Shown: positions 22,798 through 30,920, numbered from the stretch's first letter. The stretch is 64,000 nt of DNA from Pseudomonas sp. GM18 (GCF_000282195.1 NZ_AKJT01000127.1:82213-146212); one strand, 5' to 3'. Program-made: numbers and translations. Notes: generated by a model not told the origin, from the sequence alone.

Positions 22798-23130
22798 ATG
22801 CCTGAAGAAACTGTTTTGATTGATTCGCTTCCGGTCCATCGCGATGCGGACGGCTGGTGGTCGCACCCTGACTACCTCTCGGAATTCGACGACGAAATTA
22901 CCGAAGAGCAGTTCAATGACTGGTGCAAGCGCCACCAGGTGGAAACGAAGATCACCTACATGGAGAGCGACGTCGACGCCGATGTGTTCGATGCCTACAT
23001 GAACGACGGCCAGGTCGATTGCTCTGCGTGGGAGATTCAACAACCAACTGAGCCGGGCTGGTTCATCCTGTCGATTAACGACGCCGAGGACGGCCCTGTA
23101 TGCGTCTGGGGCCGGCAGGTGAAACCATGA
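22798..23130 (+). CDS. Hypothetical acidic phage protein (110 aa)
   Basis: Product MPEETVLIDSLPVHRDADGW... is strongly acidic and tryptophan-rich, with a C-terminal strand pair (GWFILSINDAEDGPVCVWGR). AAAGGAAC precedes the ATG. It overlaps the next gene by 4 bases (ATGA). Small acidic phage proteins are sometimes DNA mimics; no further evidence. Confidence 0.6.
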   Translation: MPEETVLIDSLPVHRDADGWWSHPDYLSEFDDEITEEQFNDWCKRHQVETKITYMESDVDADVFDAYMNDGQVDCSAWEIQQPTEPGWFILSINDAEDGPVCVWGRQVKP

Positions 23131-24074
23131 CCAAAAAATTGCACCTGACGATCAGCTCAGGATCCGACCAGAACGGAGAGTGGCATTCGGCATCTGCCTG
23201 TCATTTGGACGAGAATTCGGATGCAGACTGGAACGGAACCCGCCAGCGCGATCAGGTCACCTGCAAGCGCTGCCTCACCCAGATGGCCAAACCGAAAGCA
23301 GCCTCGACCATCGGCCTCCACAAGGAACGCCCTATGTTGTTCAGTGGACCAATGGTTCGCGCCATCCTTGAAGGCCGAAAAACGGTAACCCGACGCCCCC
23401 TCAAGGGGCACCATATCCCGCACCAAATCAGCTCCGAAGACGAAGAGCACAGATGGATGGCGACCGTTCAAAACCATCCTCGGTGGGGGTTTGGCGCTTT
23501 CGGAGCAACCGAGGCTGAGTGCGTCGCCGAACTGGCGATGTACGGTGGATGCCCATACGGCAACCGTGGCGACCGGCTGTGGGTGCGCGAGACCTGCTTC
23601 ATCAATGATTACCGCGATGTCGGCGTTCCAGAAGACGAGCGCACCGATTGCGAGGTCATTTATCGGGCCGACGGGGTGCCGAACTGGGAAGGCGAAGAGG
23701 AACTGATTCGGTGGCGGCCCAGCATTCACATGCCACGCTGGGCTTCCCGCATCCTTCTGGAAATCACCGACGTCCGCGCCGAGCGGTTGCAGGACATCAG
23801 CGACGAGCAGGCCGAGGCCGAGGGCTGCTTCTTCACTGACTATGGGCGCAACTGCTTCCACGATGGCGGTCGGGTAAAGGACGTAGGTGACTGCCCAGCG
23901 CCGGATGCGAGCCATCCACAGCGCAACGGATGGGCGTGGGACAAGACCACCACCCATGAGCAGTGTCTTGGCGCGCCGCGCTGGGCGTTCGCCAATCTCT
24001 GGAATTCAACTGGTGGCGACTGGGACACGAACCCGTGGGTCTGGGTCGTCGAGTTCAAGCGGGTGACGCCATGA
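23127..24074 (+). CDS. Zinc-finger/ASCH-like phage fusion protein (315 aa)
   Basis: The N-terminal ~60 residues (MTKKLHLTISSGSDQNGEWH ... CKRCLTQM) hold a Cys/His cluster like a small zinc domain. From about residue 69, ERPMLFSGPMVRAILEGRKT then TRRPL starts an ASCH-like domain widespread in phages, often loosely annotated as a morphogenetic protein, with GDRLWVRET, PSIHMPRWASRILLEITDVR and a C-terminal WVWVVEFKR strand. ASCH domains are thought to bind RNA or modified nucleotides. An internal ATG (23334) with AAGGAA could also give the ASCH part alone. Confidence 0.65.
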   Translation: MTKKLHLTISSGSDQNGEWHSASACHLDENSDADWNGTRQRDQVTCKRCLTQMAKPKAASTIGLHKERPMLFSGPMVRAILEGRKTVTRRPLKGHHIPHQISSEDEEHRWMATVQNHPRWGFGAFGATEAECVAELAMYGGCPYGNRGDRLWVRETCFINDYRDVGVPEDERTDCEVIYRADGVPNWEGEEELIRWRPSIHMPRWASRILLEITDVRAERLQDISDEQAEAEGCFFTDYGRNCFHDGGRVKDVGDCPAPDASHPQRNGWAWDKTTTHEQCLGAPRWAFANLWNSTGGDWDTNPWVWVVEFKRVTP

Positions 24075-24127
24075 TCTTCGCACCGCTCTACATGGCCTGG
24101 CTGATCTGCAAGGGGCCGCGGCGATGA
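24071..24127 (+). CDS. Possible 18-aa leader-like peptide
   Basis: ATG 24071 overlaps the previous TGA and the stop overlaps the next ATG (ATGA at both ends). The peptide is MIFAPLYMAWLICKGPRR. The tight double overlap suggests it is translated or serves as a coupling spacer; its length makes it uncertain. Confidence 0.35.
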   Translation: MIFAPLYMAWLICKGPRR

Positions 24128-24276
24128 ACTATCAACCCAAAGGCGGAATGTGCGCCACCTGCACCCACGCCCACCGCAATTGTAGTCACTTGCCGTTCAT
24201 CACCATGCCGGTGATCAAGGTCGACGGCCAGACCGTTATTGTCCGCTGTACTGACTTCCAGAGGCGCCCGCAATGA
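24124..24276 (+). CDS. 50-aa cysteine-rich small protein
   Basis: Product starts MNYQPKGGMCATCTHAHRNC; CxxC plus further Cys and His residues suggests a zinc-binding miniprotein. ATGA overlaps join it to both neighbours. Confidence 0.6.
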   Translation: MNYQPKGGMCATCTHAHRNCSHLPFITMPVIKVDGQTVIVRCTDFQRRPQ

Positions 24277-24503
24277 GCTGGTACGCCGAAAGCTGGCAGC
24301 GCATGGACTCGACGTACCGACGGACCAAGCGAGACGGCTACGATCCGCCGGCAATCAGCAAGGCCATCGACGAGTCCTATCCTTACAGTTCGCGTAGCGG
24401 TTACGCCTATAAGGCTTGGCTCGCAGCTCGTAAGGATTTTTTTCGCAAGCACAGCATCCCGCTTCGCCGCGCTAAACGTCCAGCGCCAGACCTTCTGTCC
24501 TAA
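24273..24503 (+). CDS. Small phage protein (76 aa)
   Basis: Product MSWYAESWQRMDSTYRRTKR... is basic and rich in Tyr/Trp, with SYPYSSRSGYAYKAWLAARK. It overlaps the 50-aa gene by 4 bases and is the last gene of the accessory operon before the tRNA and integrase unit. Function unknown. Confidence 0.6.
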   Translation: MSWYAESWQRMDSTYRRTKRDGYDPPAISKAIDESYPYSSRSGYAYKAWLAARKDFFRKHSIPLRRAKRPAPDLLS

Positions 24504-24673
24504 TCCCTACCCCAACTCAACAGCCTGCCGGTGTACCGCGGGAGAGGAATTTTCATGCCCGAAATCATCAAAGGCTGGTGATTCCGCGATATGTTCCGGG
24601 CCACACCATGAGTCTGGGTGGGGAATTTTAAGAAACCATAAAAAAGCCCCCTCCATTTCTGGAAGGGGCTTTG
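24504..24673. other. Intergenic spacer before the phage tRNA
   Basis: No gene is seen except an 8-codon frame with a good ribosome site at 24555. The right part (24640-24673) is the tRNA terminator. Confidence 0.4.
24640..24673 (-). terminator. Terminator of the phage tRNA gene
   Basis: Read leftwards, AGCCCCTTCCA and TGGAGGGGGCT pair around GAAA, followed by TTTTTT. It starts directly after the tRNA 3' end, which supports that the tRNA is transcribed. Confidence 0.85.
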
Positions 24674-24760
24674 CGGGGCGTACTGGATTCGAACCAGTGG
24701 TGCGATTACTCACACGCCAGGGTATCAGCCTGGTGCCTTAAGCCACTCGGCCAACGCACG
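24674..24760 (-). tRNA. Class II phage tRNA with GAU anticodon (isotype uncertain)
   Basis: The folded minus strand gives D arm GCC-GAGTGGCTTAA-GGC, anticodon arm CCAGG-CTGATAC-CCTGG (anticodon GAU), a long variable arm with a 6-bp stem (GTGTGA/TCGCAC) and T arm ACTGG-TTCGAAT-CCAGT. The acceptor stem CGTGCGT/ACGCCCC has two mismatches (positions 1 and 3). The discriminator is G and CCA is not encoded. Body and discriminator are serine-like, the anticodon isoleucine. A strong terminator follows. It may be a degenerate or unusual tRNA. Confidence 0.7.
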
Positions 24761-24835
24761 CCAATCATATCCAAGCATAAATAAAATATCAAATAGCCAC
24801 CTTCTGCTGCCATAGGCGGCATGGAGCAATACCTT

Positions 24836-25078
24836 ATGGAAACCGAAATCCTCTCCGACGAGGAACTGGCCGAGCTCACCGGCTACAAGGCCAGGGCCTA
24901 CCAGCGGCGCTGGCTGATTGATCGTCATTGGGTGTTCGTCGAAAGCCGCGGTAAGCGTCCACTGGTGGGCCGCATGTACGCCCGCATGAAGTTAGGGGTG
25001 ATCTCCCCGACCATCGCTGACCCCAACCCACCGCCGGCGGCCCCGGCATGGACGCCCGATTTCTCACGAGTGAACTGA
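24836..25078 (+). CDS. DUF4224 protein next to the integrase
   Basis: The 80-residue product METEILSDEELAELTGYKAR ... matches DUF4224, a short basic protein regularly encoded directly upstream of phage integrases; it may act like an excisionase or att-binding factor. ATG 24836 has GGAG 9 bases upstream and gives the usual N-terminus; an ATG at 24821 is less likely. The gene ends 1 base before the integrase start. Confidence 0.85.
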   Translation: METEILSDEELAELTGYKARAYQRRWLIDRHWVFVESRGKRPLVGRMYARMKLGVISPTIADPNPPPAAPAWTPDFSRVN

Positions 25079-25079
25079 C

Positions 25080-26129
25080 ATGCGACCCCGCAAGGCCGAA
25101 ACACGCAATTTGCCGCCCCGGATGTATCAGTGGACGCGGAAACGAAAAAGCGGAAAGGACTGGATTGCCTATTACTACCTGGACCTGACCGGCAAGGCGA
25201 TCCCACTGGGCAAAGACCTGGACAAAGCCAGGATCAAATGGGCAGAACTTGAAGCCAAGGAAAAGCCGCTCGACCTACGCACGATGAAGGGCATCTTCGA
25301 CCGGTACATCCGCGACATCGTCTCCAAAAAAGCACCGCGCACCCAGAAAGACAATCTGGCGGAGATCAAGCAGCTCCGACCGATGTTCGATAGCGCCCCC
25401 ATCGACTCGATCACCCCGGCCACGATTGCCGGGTACCGGGATGCACGGACAGCGAAGGTGCGGGCTAACCGTGAGATCGCCACCCTCTCCCACATCTTCA
25501 ATATCGCCCGGGAATGGGGGCTGACGACCAAGGAGAACCCCTGCCAGGGCGTGCGCAAAAACAAGGAAACGCCGCGGGACTATTACGCGAATGATGTGGT
25601 TTGGGATGCTGTTTACAAGAAGGCAGCTCAAGAGCTGAAAGACGCGATGGACCTAGCTTATCTGACCGGGCAAAGGCCGGCAGATGTTCTGGTCATGAGG
25701 AAGGATGATGTCGAGGGGAAATATTTGGGTGTGCAGCAGAACAAGACACACAAGAAGCTGCGGATCCAGATGGTCGACGGCGACGAGGCAAACAGCCTGG
25801 GGCTGCTGATCGCAAAAATGGCCGAGCGCAACGCTCAGCACATTTGCAGTTATCTGATTGTGAGCGCGCGCGGCAAGCGCATGACCGCGAAGATGCTTCG
25901 TGACCGGTGGGACAAGGCCCGTGAAAAGGCCAAAAAAGAGGCTGACGAGATTGGAGACACTCTGCTGGCCGAGAAAATCGGCAGCTTCCAGTTCCGTGAC
26001 ATCAGACCAAAAGCCGCGTCAGAAATCCTCGACGTCGGTGATGCGAGCCTGCTCTTGGGTCACACCAAGGGCGACATCACGGAACGCGTTTACCGTCGCA
26101 TCGGCGCCATTGCAAAGCCGTCAAAATAG
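25080..26129 (+). CDS. int: Tyrosine integrase
   Basis: The 349-residue product has an N-terminal arm-binding region, a core-binding helical domain (about 65-150) and a catalytic domain. Catalytic residues: Arg199 (TGQRPADV), a lysine in NKTHKKL (222-227), FRDIR (305-309) with Arg309 and Arg at the usual His position, His328 (LLGHTKG) and nucleophile Tyr338 (ERVYRR). It is adjacent to the att site at 26258-26317 in a tRNA-Ser 3' end, which is its expected target. Confidence 0.93.
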   Translation: MRPRKAETRNLPPRMYQWTRKRKSGKDWIAYYYLDLTGKAIPLGKDLDKARIKWAELEAKEKPLDLRTMKGIFDRYIRDIVSKKAPRTQKDNLAEIKQLRPMFDSAPIDSITPATIAGYRDARTAKVRANREIATLSHIFNIAREWGLTTKENPCQGVRKNKETPRDYYANDVVWDAVYKKAAQELKDAMDLAYLTGQRPADVLVMRKDDVEGKYLGVQQNKTHKKLRIQMVDGDEANSLGLLIAKMAERNAQHICSYLIVSARGKRMTAKMLRDRWDKAREKAKKEADEIGDTLLAEKIGSFQFRDIRPKAASEILDVGDASLLLGHTKGDITERVYRRIGAIAKPSK

Positions 26130-26257
26130 TCCAAAAACCCGTTACAAAACTCAAACTTGGCCCCATGTAGAATGCGGTCTACAGAGGAGCCGAAAAACAA
26201 AAGTACTGTAACGAAAAAGAGCTACAGGCCACGGTTTTAGCGGCTTTGAATATCGGT

Positions 26258-26317
26258 CTTGAAAACCGTCGACTGTAACAGGTCCATGAGTTCGAATCCC
26301 ATCGCCTCCGCCATCTT
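26258..26317 (+). other. Prophage att site in tRNA-Ser(UGA) 3' end, copy 1
   Basis: Sixty bases starting at the anticodon loop (CTTGAAAACCGTCGACTGTA) and running through TTCGAATCCC, the acceptor end GCCTCCG and CCA to CATCTT. The 5' half of a tRNA is absent, so this is a 3' fragment, as left by tyrosine integrases crossing over in the anticodon loop. A second copy lies at 29439-29498. Confidence 0.85.
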
Positions 26318-26320
26318 TAT

Positions 26321-26354
26321 ACGACAAAGCCCTGATTTTTCAGGGCTTTGTCGT
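26321..26354 (+). terminator. Strong terminator/repeat unit after the att site
   Basis: ACGACAAAGCCCTGA and TCAGGGCTTTGTCGT form a 15-bp stem with a T-rich loop, then TTCTGGGGAT. A near-identical unit follows the TetR gene at 56046-56087, so this is a repeated terminator module. Confidence 0.8.
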
Positions 26355-26700
26355 TTCTGGGGATGTGACTTCTGCATCCCTGTTTCTGAATCGTTTCCGC
26401 ATCTTTTCTATTATTTCCGCAACTTAGCCCTACACAGTCGCCACTCCGTCCCTAGTTTTGCTACACGATTGATGGGGCAAAGCGTGCTTCCTATGGCTTC
26501 CCGATAGGATTCGGCCAAAAGCGGTCTGTGGGGCGCGCCTCGTAAATCCAGGGCCACTCACAATTTTGACTCGATACGACTGACTCGCTCGGGCCGGTAG
26601 CGGTATCGACTTTCCAACGCAGAATCATCATTCCCGCAGGTACAAGGCGAGTTGCACTGCGGCTCGCGGATGGCCGCCGGCCACCCGCGAGCCAGTGCCA

Positions 26701-27981
26701 TCAAGCCAGCAGCTTAAGCTCGTCTTTACCGTACTTGAGCGATTTCTCGTCTGGAATCATCAGGCCAGTGTGCTCGTTGCGCCCCTGCAGGATGAAGCGG
26801 GCGTTCGGGGTGCCCAACTGGGTAGCGGCCTGCTGGCTGTCGGCGCCGATCTCGCCCTTCTTCATGCGGTTGACGATCACCCCCACCGCCGTATCGTTGA
26901 AGTCGCGCAGCATCCAGGCATCGCCATCGCTGTCGCCAGCCACCAACACCGGGCCATAGCCCTTTTGTTTAACCAGCACGTTCTTGATGCCGACGGTCTT
27001 GCCCGGCCCGTAGTTGAAGTGCCAGTCCGGCTGATAGCGAGTGGTGTACTTTCCGCCTTCCATCGCCATGCGTAGGCCGATCACGTTCTCAGGCGGCACG
27101 CCGTATCCGTAATGAGGATTGCCCGCGAACACGCGTACCACATCGTCGATCGAGGCGGTGCTGACATAGACGTCGATGCCGTTGGCGCGCAGCGTGTGCA
27201 TCAGGCCGCGGATTTCCTCATGGATGCGGATGCCATGAAAGTGCGTATCCGCCACCACCCCGGCCTTGCCCGGCAACGTGCGTGAGCTCTCGTACTTGAC
27301 CTTGCGCAGCGCGTCGCCGATGGCGTAGTTGTTGGAAGCCTCGGCCATCGCCTGCAACTCAGCCGTGGTCATGTTCTTGTAGAAATACAGAATCCACTTA
27401 TAGCCGATCTCCACCGGGTAACTGTCGCAGATCGCGTCGTACATGAAGTAGAGCTTGGCGAGAAAATCCTTGTACTGCTCGCTGGCCTGAATCTCTTCCA
27501 GGCTCTTGTCGCCGGCGAGCCCCTTGTAGTTGGCGTGCAACCAGCGGTAATCCGCTTCTACGTCGCTGGCGATGTCTTCCATCTTGACCGCCTTGCCGTC
27601 CACCGAGGTGTAGTCCTTCATGAACGCGCCGTTCGGCACGTCCTGACGCACCACCTCAGCGAACTCATCGGGCGTCAGCTTGTACTGCAGATGATTGATC
27701 TGGTAGACCAGCAGCGCTTCTTCACAGTCGTTCATGATGCAGGTGTTGTCCCAGTCGAACACCGCGTACGGGCGCTGGTCAGGGCGGTAGGACGCGCTCT
27801 TGACGCCGTGTTCATCGATCACCGCCTGCAGACGCTTTTGGTTGAGCGGCGACCAGCGCGCCGGGTCCAGCGCACTTGGTGTGGCCGGGGGCGTGGCGGC
27901 TTGCGTTATGCGGGATGACAACAACAGCGGACTGACAACGGAAACGGCGGCGAGGGTGTTCAGAAACTGGCGACGCTGCAT
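26701..27981 (-). CDS. Tat-exported HAD phosphatase, PchP-like
   Basis: The 426-residue product begins MQRRQFLNTLAAVSVVSPLL (RR plus hydrophobic stretch ending in QAA: a Tat-type signal). The HAD motif I is FDWDNTC (about 74-80), motif II VSTASIDD, and motif III/IV GPVLVAGDSDGDAWML. The sequence resembles Pseudomonas phosphorylcholine phosphatase, which acts periplasmically in choline release, but is about 75 residues longer, so substrate is uncertain. ATG 27981 has GGAG. It is divergent from a DeoR regulator within an att-flanked segment. Confidence 0.8.
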   Translation of the reverse strand: MQRRQFLNTLAAVSVVSPLLLSSRITQAATPPATPSALDPARWSPLNQKRLQAVIDEHGVKSASYRPDQRPYAVFDWDNTCIMNDCEEALLVYQINHLQYKLTPDEFAEVVRQDVPNGAFMKDYTSVDGKAVKMEDIASDVEADYRWLHANYKGLAGDKSLEEIQASEQYKDFLAKLYFMYDAICDSYPVEIGYKWILYFYKNMTTAELQAMAEASNNYAIGDALRKVKYESSRTLPGKAGVVADTHFHGIRIHEEIRGLMHTLRANGIDVYVSTASIDDVVRVFAGNPHYGYGVPPENVIGLRMAMEGGKYTTRYQPDWHFNYGPGKTVGIKNVLVKQKGYGPVLVAGDSDGDAWMLRDFNDTAVGVIVNRMKKGEIGADSQQAATQLGTPNARFILQGRNEHTGLMIPDEKSLKYGKDELKLLA

Positions 27982-28245
27982 GGCATAGCTCCTACTTCTA
28001 GATGAGAGGTTACAACCGAGGCAATGGCGAAAGCGTGTTTCGAAATGCGGACGAGGGGAAGAAACCGTCCGGCCACGAGGCTAGCTCCAAATACACAAAA
28101 AAACAATAATGCCTCAATATCACACAAATATGACGCGCAGGCTGCGCCAGCCCAATGATCATGAGGCCGCGCCAAACTTGACAGCGACTGACGCCCCTCC
28201 ACAATGCGTGCTCGGACGGCGACTCGAACAGCAGGGACACCCGGT

Positions 28246-29016
28246 ATGTGGCAAGAAGAGCGTTACCAGCGGATCCGCGCACTCCTATCGACTTTGCAGC
28301 GCGTCACCACCGACCGCATCGTCACGGAGCTGAACGTTTCACGCGAGACGGTGCGACGCGACCTGGTCGCTCTGGAAGAACAGGGGGAGTTGAAGCGGAT
28401 ACACGGCGGCGCCATCCGCATTGAAGACGAAGCGCCCATCGCCGAGCGGGCGAACATCAACGTCAAATTCAAGCGTGACCTCGCGCGCGCAGCGGTCAGT
28501 CTGCTGTCGCACGGACAGACTGTGTTTATCGACGCGGGCACCACCACCGTCATCCTCGCCGAAGAGCTGGCTAAGCTGGGAGGGCTGACCGTGATCACCA
28601 ACTCGTTCAACGTGGCGTTGCAATTGCGTAATCCCGCTGTGCCAGGCGGCCAGCACAACGAGGTGATCGTACTGGGCGGTTCACTCGACGACCGTGCTCC
28701 CGCTACGGTTGGCGGCACCACGGTGGCGGAAATTGGCCGCTATCGGGCCGATCTCGCGCTGTTATCGCCCGTCGGCATCGACGCCCAGCGCGGTGCCAGC
28801 AACTACGACCACCGCGAAGCCGAAGTGGCGCGCGCCATGGCCGACAATGCCGAAGGCGTGGTCATCCTCGCCGACTACAGCAAGATCGGCGTGGAGAGCC
28901 GCGTCGCTTTCTGCCCGCCAGAACGTATCGACGTGCTCATCACCAACCACAAGGCCAGTACCGAAGCGGCGTTCGCCGTACTGAACGCCAAGCTCAAACG
29001 TATTGTCCTGGCGTAG
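28246..29016 (+). CDS. DeoR/GlpR family transcription regulator
   Basis: The 256-residue product has an N-terminal DeoR helix-turn-helix (RYQRIRALLSTLQRVTTDRI ... VSRETVRRDLVALEEQG, about 6-45; KRIHGGAI follows) and a sugar-phosphate-sensor domain (FIDAGTTTVILAEEL, VITNSFNVAL, VLGG). ATG 28246 fits the family N-terminus. It is divergent from the PchP-like phosphatase with a 260-bp gap and may regulate it. Confidence 0.9.
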   Translation: MWQEERYQRIRALLSTLQRVTTDRIVTELNVSRETVRRDLVALEEQGELKRIHGGAIRIEDEAPIAERANINVKFKRDLARAAVSLLSHGQTVFIDAGTTTVILAEELAKLGGLTVITNSFNVALQLRNPAVPGGQHNEVIVLGGSLDDRAPATVGGTTVAEIGRYRADLALLSPVGIDAQRGASNYDHREAEVARAMADNAEGVVILADYSKIGVESRVAFCPPERIDVLITNHKASTEAAFAVLNAKLKRIVLA

Positions 29017-29743
29017 CAGTGGCTCGGCGGTTGCAACAGGCATTGACGCAGCGTGATGCTCTAGTGCGGCGCAACCGGGTAGATCTTGCACGACGCGACT
29101 CTCGGCGCGGGCAAACTGACCGTAACTGTATTGGCTGCGATCGCTTGCAATGGGTCGTTTACTGCCCTTGGCGACAGGCAACAATCGGCTGTTTTCTGCC
29201 TGTCACGATTGACCGGCTCGGCTCCAAAATCCCACTTCAGACGAAAGTCGCTTTCCACCAAGCGCAGTCTCTCGGTTGTAGCTATGAACCCACCCAAAAC
29301 ACCAAAAAACCGGTCTAATTCGTTTCCGCAAATAAATTCGCACCCCTTGATTTCAGAGGCCTCCAGACCATCAAGGAATAATGTCTAGCGGAAACGAACT
29401 TAACTTAAGGTGTTGAAAAATAAGGATTAGTCTTCAGACTTGAAAACCGTCGACCGTAACAGGTCCATGAGTTCGAATCCCATCGCCTCCGCCATCTTAT
29501 TTCTGGGGTTGGGCGGCAATCTCGCCGCTGGGCATGTGTTCCAAAACTGTCATGGAAGCGTTCCATAACTCAGCCCGTTTCGACCCTACCTGCGGCGTCC
29601 TGCCGACCGTACCCTCCCCCCATCCGTTCAAGAAATCCGCTGCTATGTCGATACCTTCACGGAGGATTCACGACACCAAACTCAGACCTGCTCCTTCCCC
29701 GATTGAACTCTGTCTTTTTTCACACCCACACAAGGACACTCGG
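29017..29743. other. Spacer with second att copy
   Basis: No supported gene. Contains a degenerate Pseudomonas intergenic stretch (29100-29390) and the tRNA-Ser fragment at 29439-29498. Confidence 0.5.
29439..29498 (+). other. tRNA-Ser(UGA) 3' fragment / att, copy 2
   Basis: Identical to 26258-26317 except one base (GACCGT instead of GACTGT). It is followed by ATTTCTGGGG, as if the hairpin found after copy 1 had been lost. The 5' half of the tRNA is missing here too. It marks the end of a second integrated or duplicated segment. Confidence 0.8.
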
Positions 29744-30292
29744 ATGCAATTCATGCCATTGGTTGACGCCAGCCACGCCGTTCAAGCTCATGTGCGTACG
29801 CTCCGAAACCAGGAGGATGTTCGAAAGTACATGTACACCTCCCACGAAATTACAGAGAGCGAGCACGAGGGTTGGTTGGCCTCTTTGAAGGGAAACAGTC
29901 GCCAAGCGGTGTTCGTAGCCATCAGAAATGGGCAGGCCATCGGTATTGTTTCACTGAACTCCATTAATGCAGTCCAGAAAACAGCTGACTGGGCGTTCTA
30001 TCTAGACACAGAGATTCAAGGAAAAGGGCTAGGGAGCATCATAGAGTTCTGGATGCTTGACTATGCATTTAATGAAGCAGGCATAGAGAAGCTTAATTGC
30101 GAGGTCCTGGAAACGAATCCGGCAGTGATTAAGATGCACCAAAAATTTGGCTTTGAACTTGAGGGCGTTCGACGCAAGAACATTCTAAAAGATGGAAGCC
30201 GGATTGACGTGGTACTCCTCGGCATCACGAAAGAAGAATGGAAAAGCAAGCGCCCCTCACTTGAGCCTCTGGTCCTGCGCCTGAACAAATAG
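29744..30292 (+). CDS. GNAT acetyltransferase, PseH-like
   Basis: The 182-residue product follows the PseH pattern (UDP-4-amino-sugar N-acetyltransferase of pseudaminic acid synthesis): VRKYMYTSHEITESEHEGWL, then FYLDTEIQGKGLGSIIEFWM (acetyl-CoA binding loop GKGLG), EKLNCEVLETNPAVIKMHQK and GFELEGVRRKNIL. ATG 29744 has AAGGA. The base composition is AT-richer than the chromosome. No other pse genes are nearby, so role and substrate are uncertain. Confidence 0.75.
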   Translation: MQFMPLVDASHAVQAHVRTLRNQEDVRKYMYTSHEITESEHEGWLASLKGNSRQAVFVAIRNGQAIGIVSLNSINAVQKTADWAFYLDTEIQGKGLGSIIEFWMLDYAFNEAGIEKLNCEVLETNPAVIKMHQKFGFELEGVRRKNILKDGSRIDVVLLGITKEEWKSKRPSLEPLVLRLNK

Positions 30293-30497
30293 GCAAGAGT
30301 GTTCGAGTCCGCTTCTGGGTAGATCCTCAGAGACAGGCCGCTGCACTCACAGCCCCCACTCAAATATCCGATCACTACCAGCGCTCAGACAGCAGCGCTG
30401 TCAGTTACCCAAAGCGTTGCATCTCCGGCCTCCTGCCGACCGAACACAACCCGCTCAATGTCGGGTTCCGGGTTTGCCCAACGGGCGGATTTTCGTA

Positions 30498-30701
30498 CTA
30501 CTCGACTCCCATGTTGCTCCGGAATTCATCAAGCGGAAGACCTGACTTAGAGCCGACGACGACCCCGGTCAGCCCACAGCCCGGACAGCAGGCATGCTTC
30601 TCCTGATACCACTTCAGGACTTCAAAAGGCGTCAGCCACAGGCCGCAACCGATACAGAAACAGCGTTCGCTGGCCGCTATCTCTTCACGGTTAGCTAGAA
30701 T
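30498..30701 (-). pseudogene. Zinc-ribbon phage-type gene without a normal start codon
   Basis: The frame begins directly after the preceding gene's TGA with ATT CTA GCT and encodes ILANREEIAASERCFCIGCG, continuing through WLTPFEVLKWYQEKHACCPG to a TAG at 30498. The two CxxC pairs match small phage zinc-ribbon proteins. ATT may be a mutated ATG (start lost) or a rare start. Confidence 0.5.
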
Positions 30702-30866
30702 TCAGCCGCGCGCGCCATAGAACTGGTTCAGCGCTATCAGCTCAAAAACAGCCACCAGCACGCAGAATGCAACAAAGCCGCGCGTGAAGACCCTGCGAGG
30801 CTTTTCGTAAGGCTGAAGATTAGCGAGACCACCGAGGAGGCCGGATAAAAAATTGAGCAGCCCCAT
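30702..30866 (-). CDS. Small membrane protein in phage-remnant zone
   Basis: Starts MGLLNFLSGLLGGLANLQPY; one clear membrane helix (FVAFCVLVAVFELIALNQF). A GTG at 30893 would add nine residues. Function unknown. Confidence 0.5.
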   Translation of the reverse strand: MGLLNFLSGLLGGLANLQPYEKPRRVFTRGFVAFCVLVAVFELIALNQFYGARG

Positions 30867-30920
30867 TAGCCATCTGTCTCGCTGTTTGTACACTCAGCCT
30901 TCAGCTGGGACGTGTACGTT

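Larger units (their letters stand above)
26130..26700. other. Prophage right end and spacer to the phosphatase gene
   Basis: Holds the att/tRNA-Ser fragment (26258-26317), a strong terminator (26321-26354), about 300 bp without a gene, and a GC-rich hairpin GGCTCGCGGATGGCC/GGCCACCCGCGAGCC (about 26660-26695) just 3' of the phosphatase stop. That hairpin has no T-run and looks REP-like. Confidence 0.5.

Noticed and set aside
24555..24581. 8-codon frame with a strong ribosome site
   Set aside because: Too short to support as a gene; could be a leader peptide or a remnant of a deleted gene.
26318..29438. Insertion sequence or transposon between the att copies
   Set aside because: No transposase, terminal inverted repeats or target duplications were seen; the bounding repeats are tRNA fragments.
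29439..29498. Complete tRNA-Ser gene
   Set aside because: The acceptor 5' strand and D arm are missing upstream; only the part from the anticodon loop onward is present. The same holds at 26258-26317.
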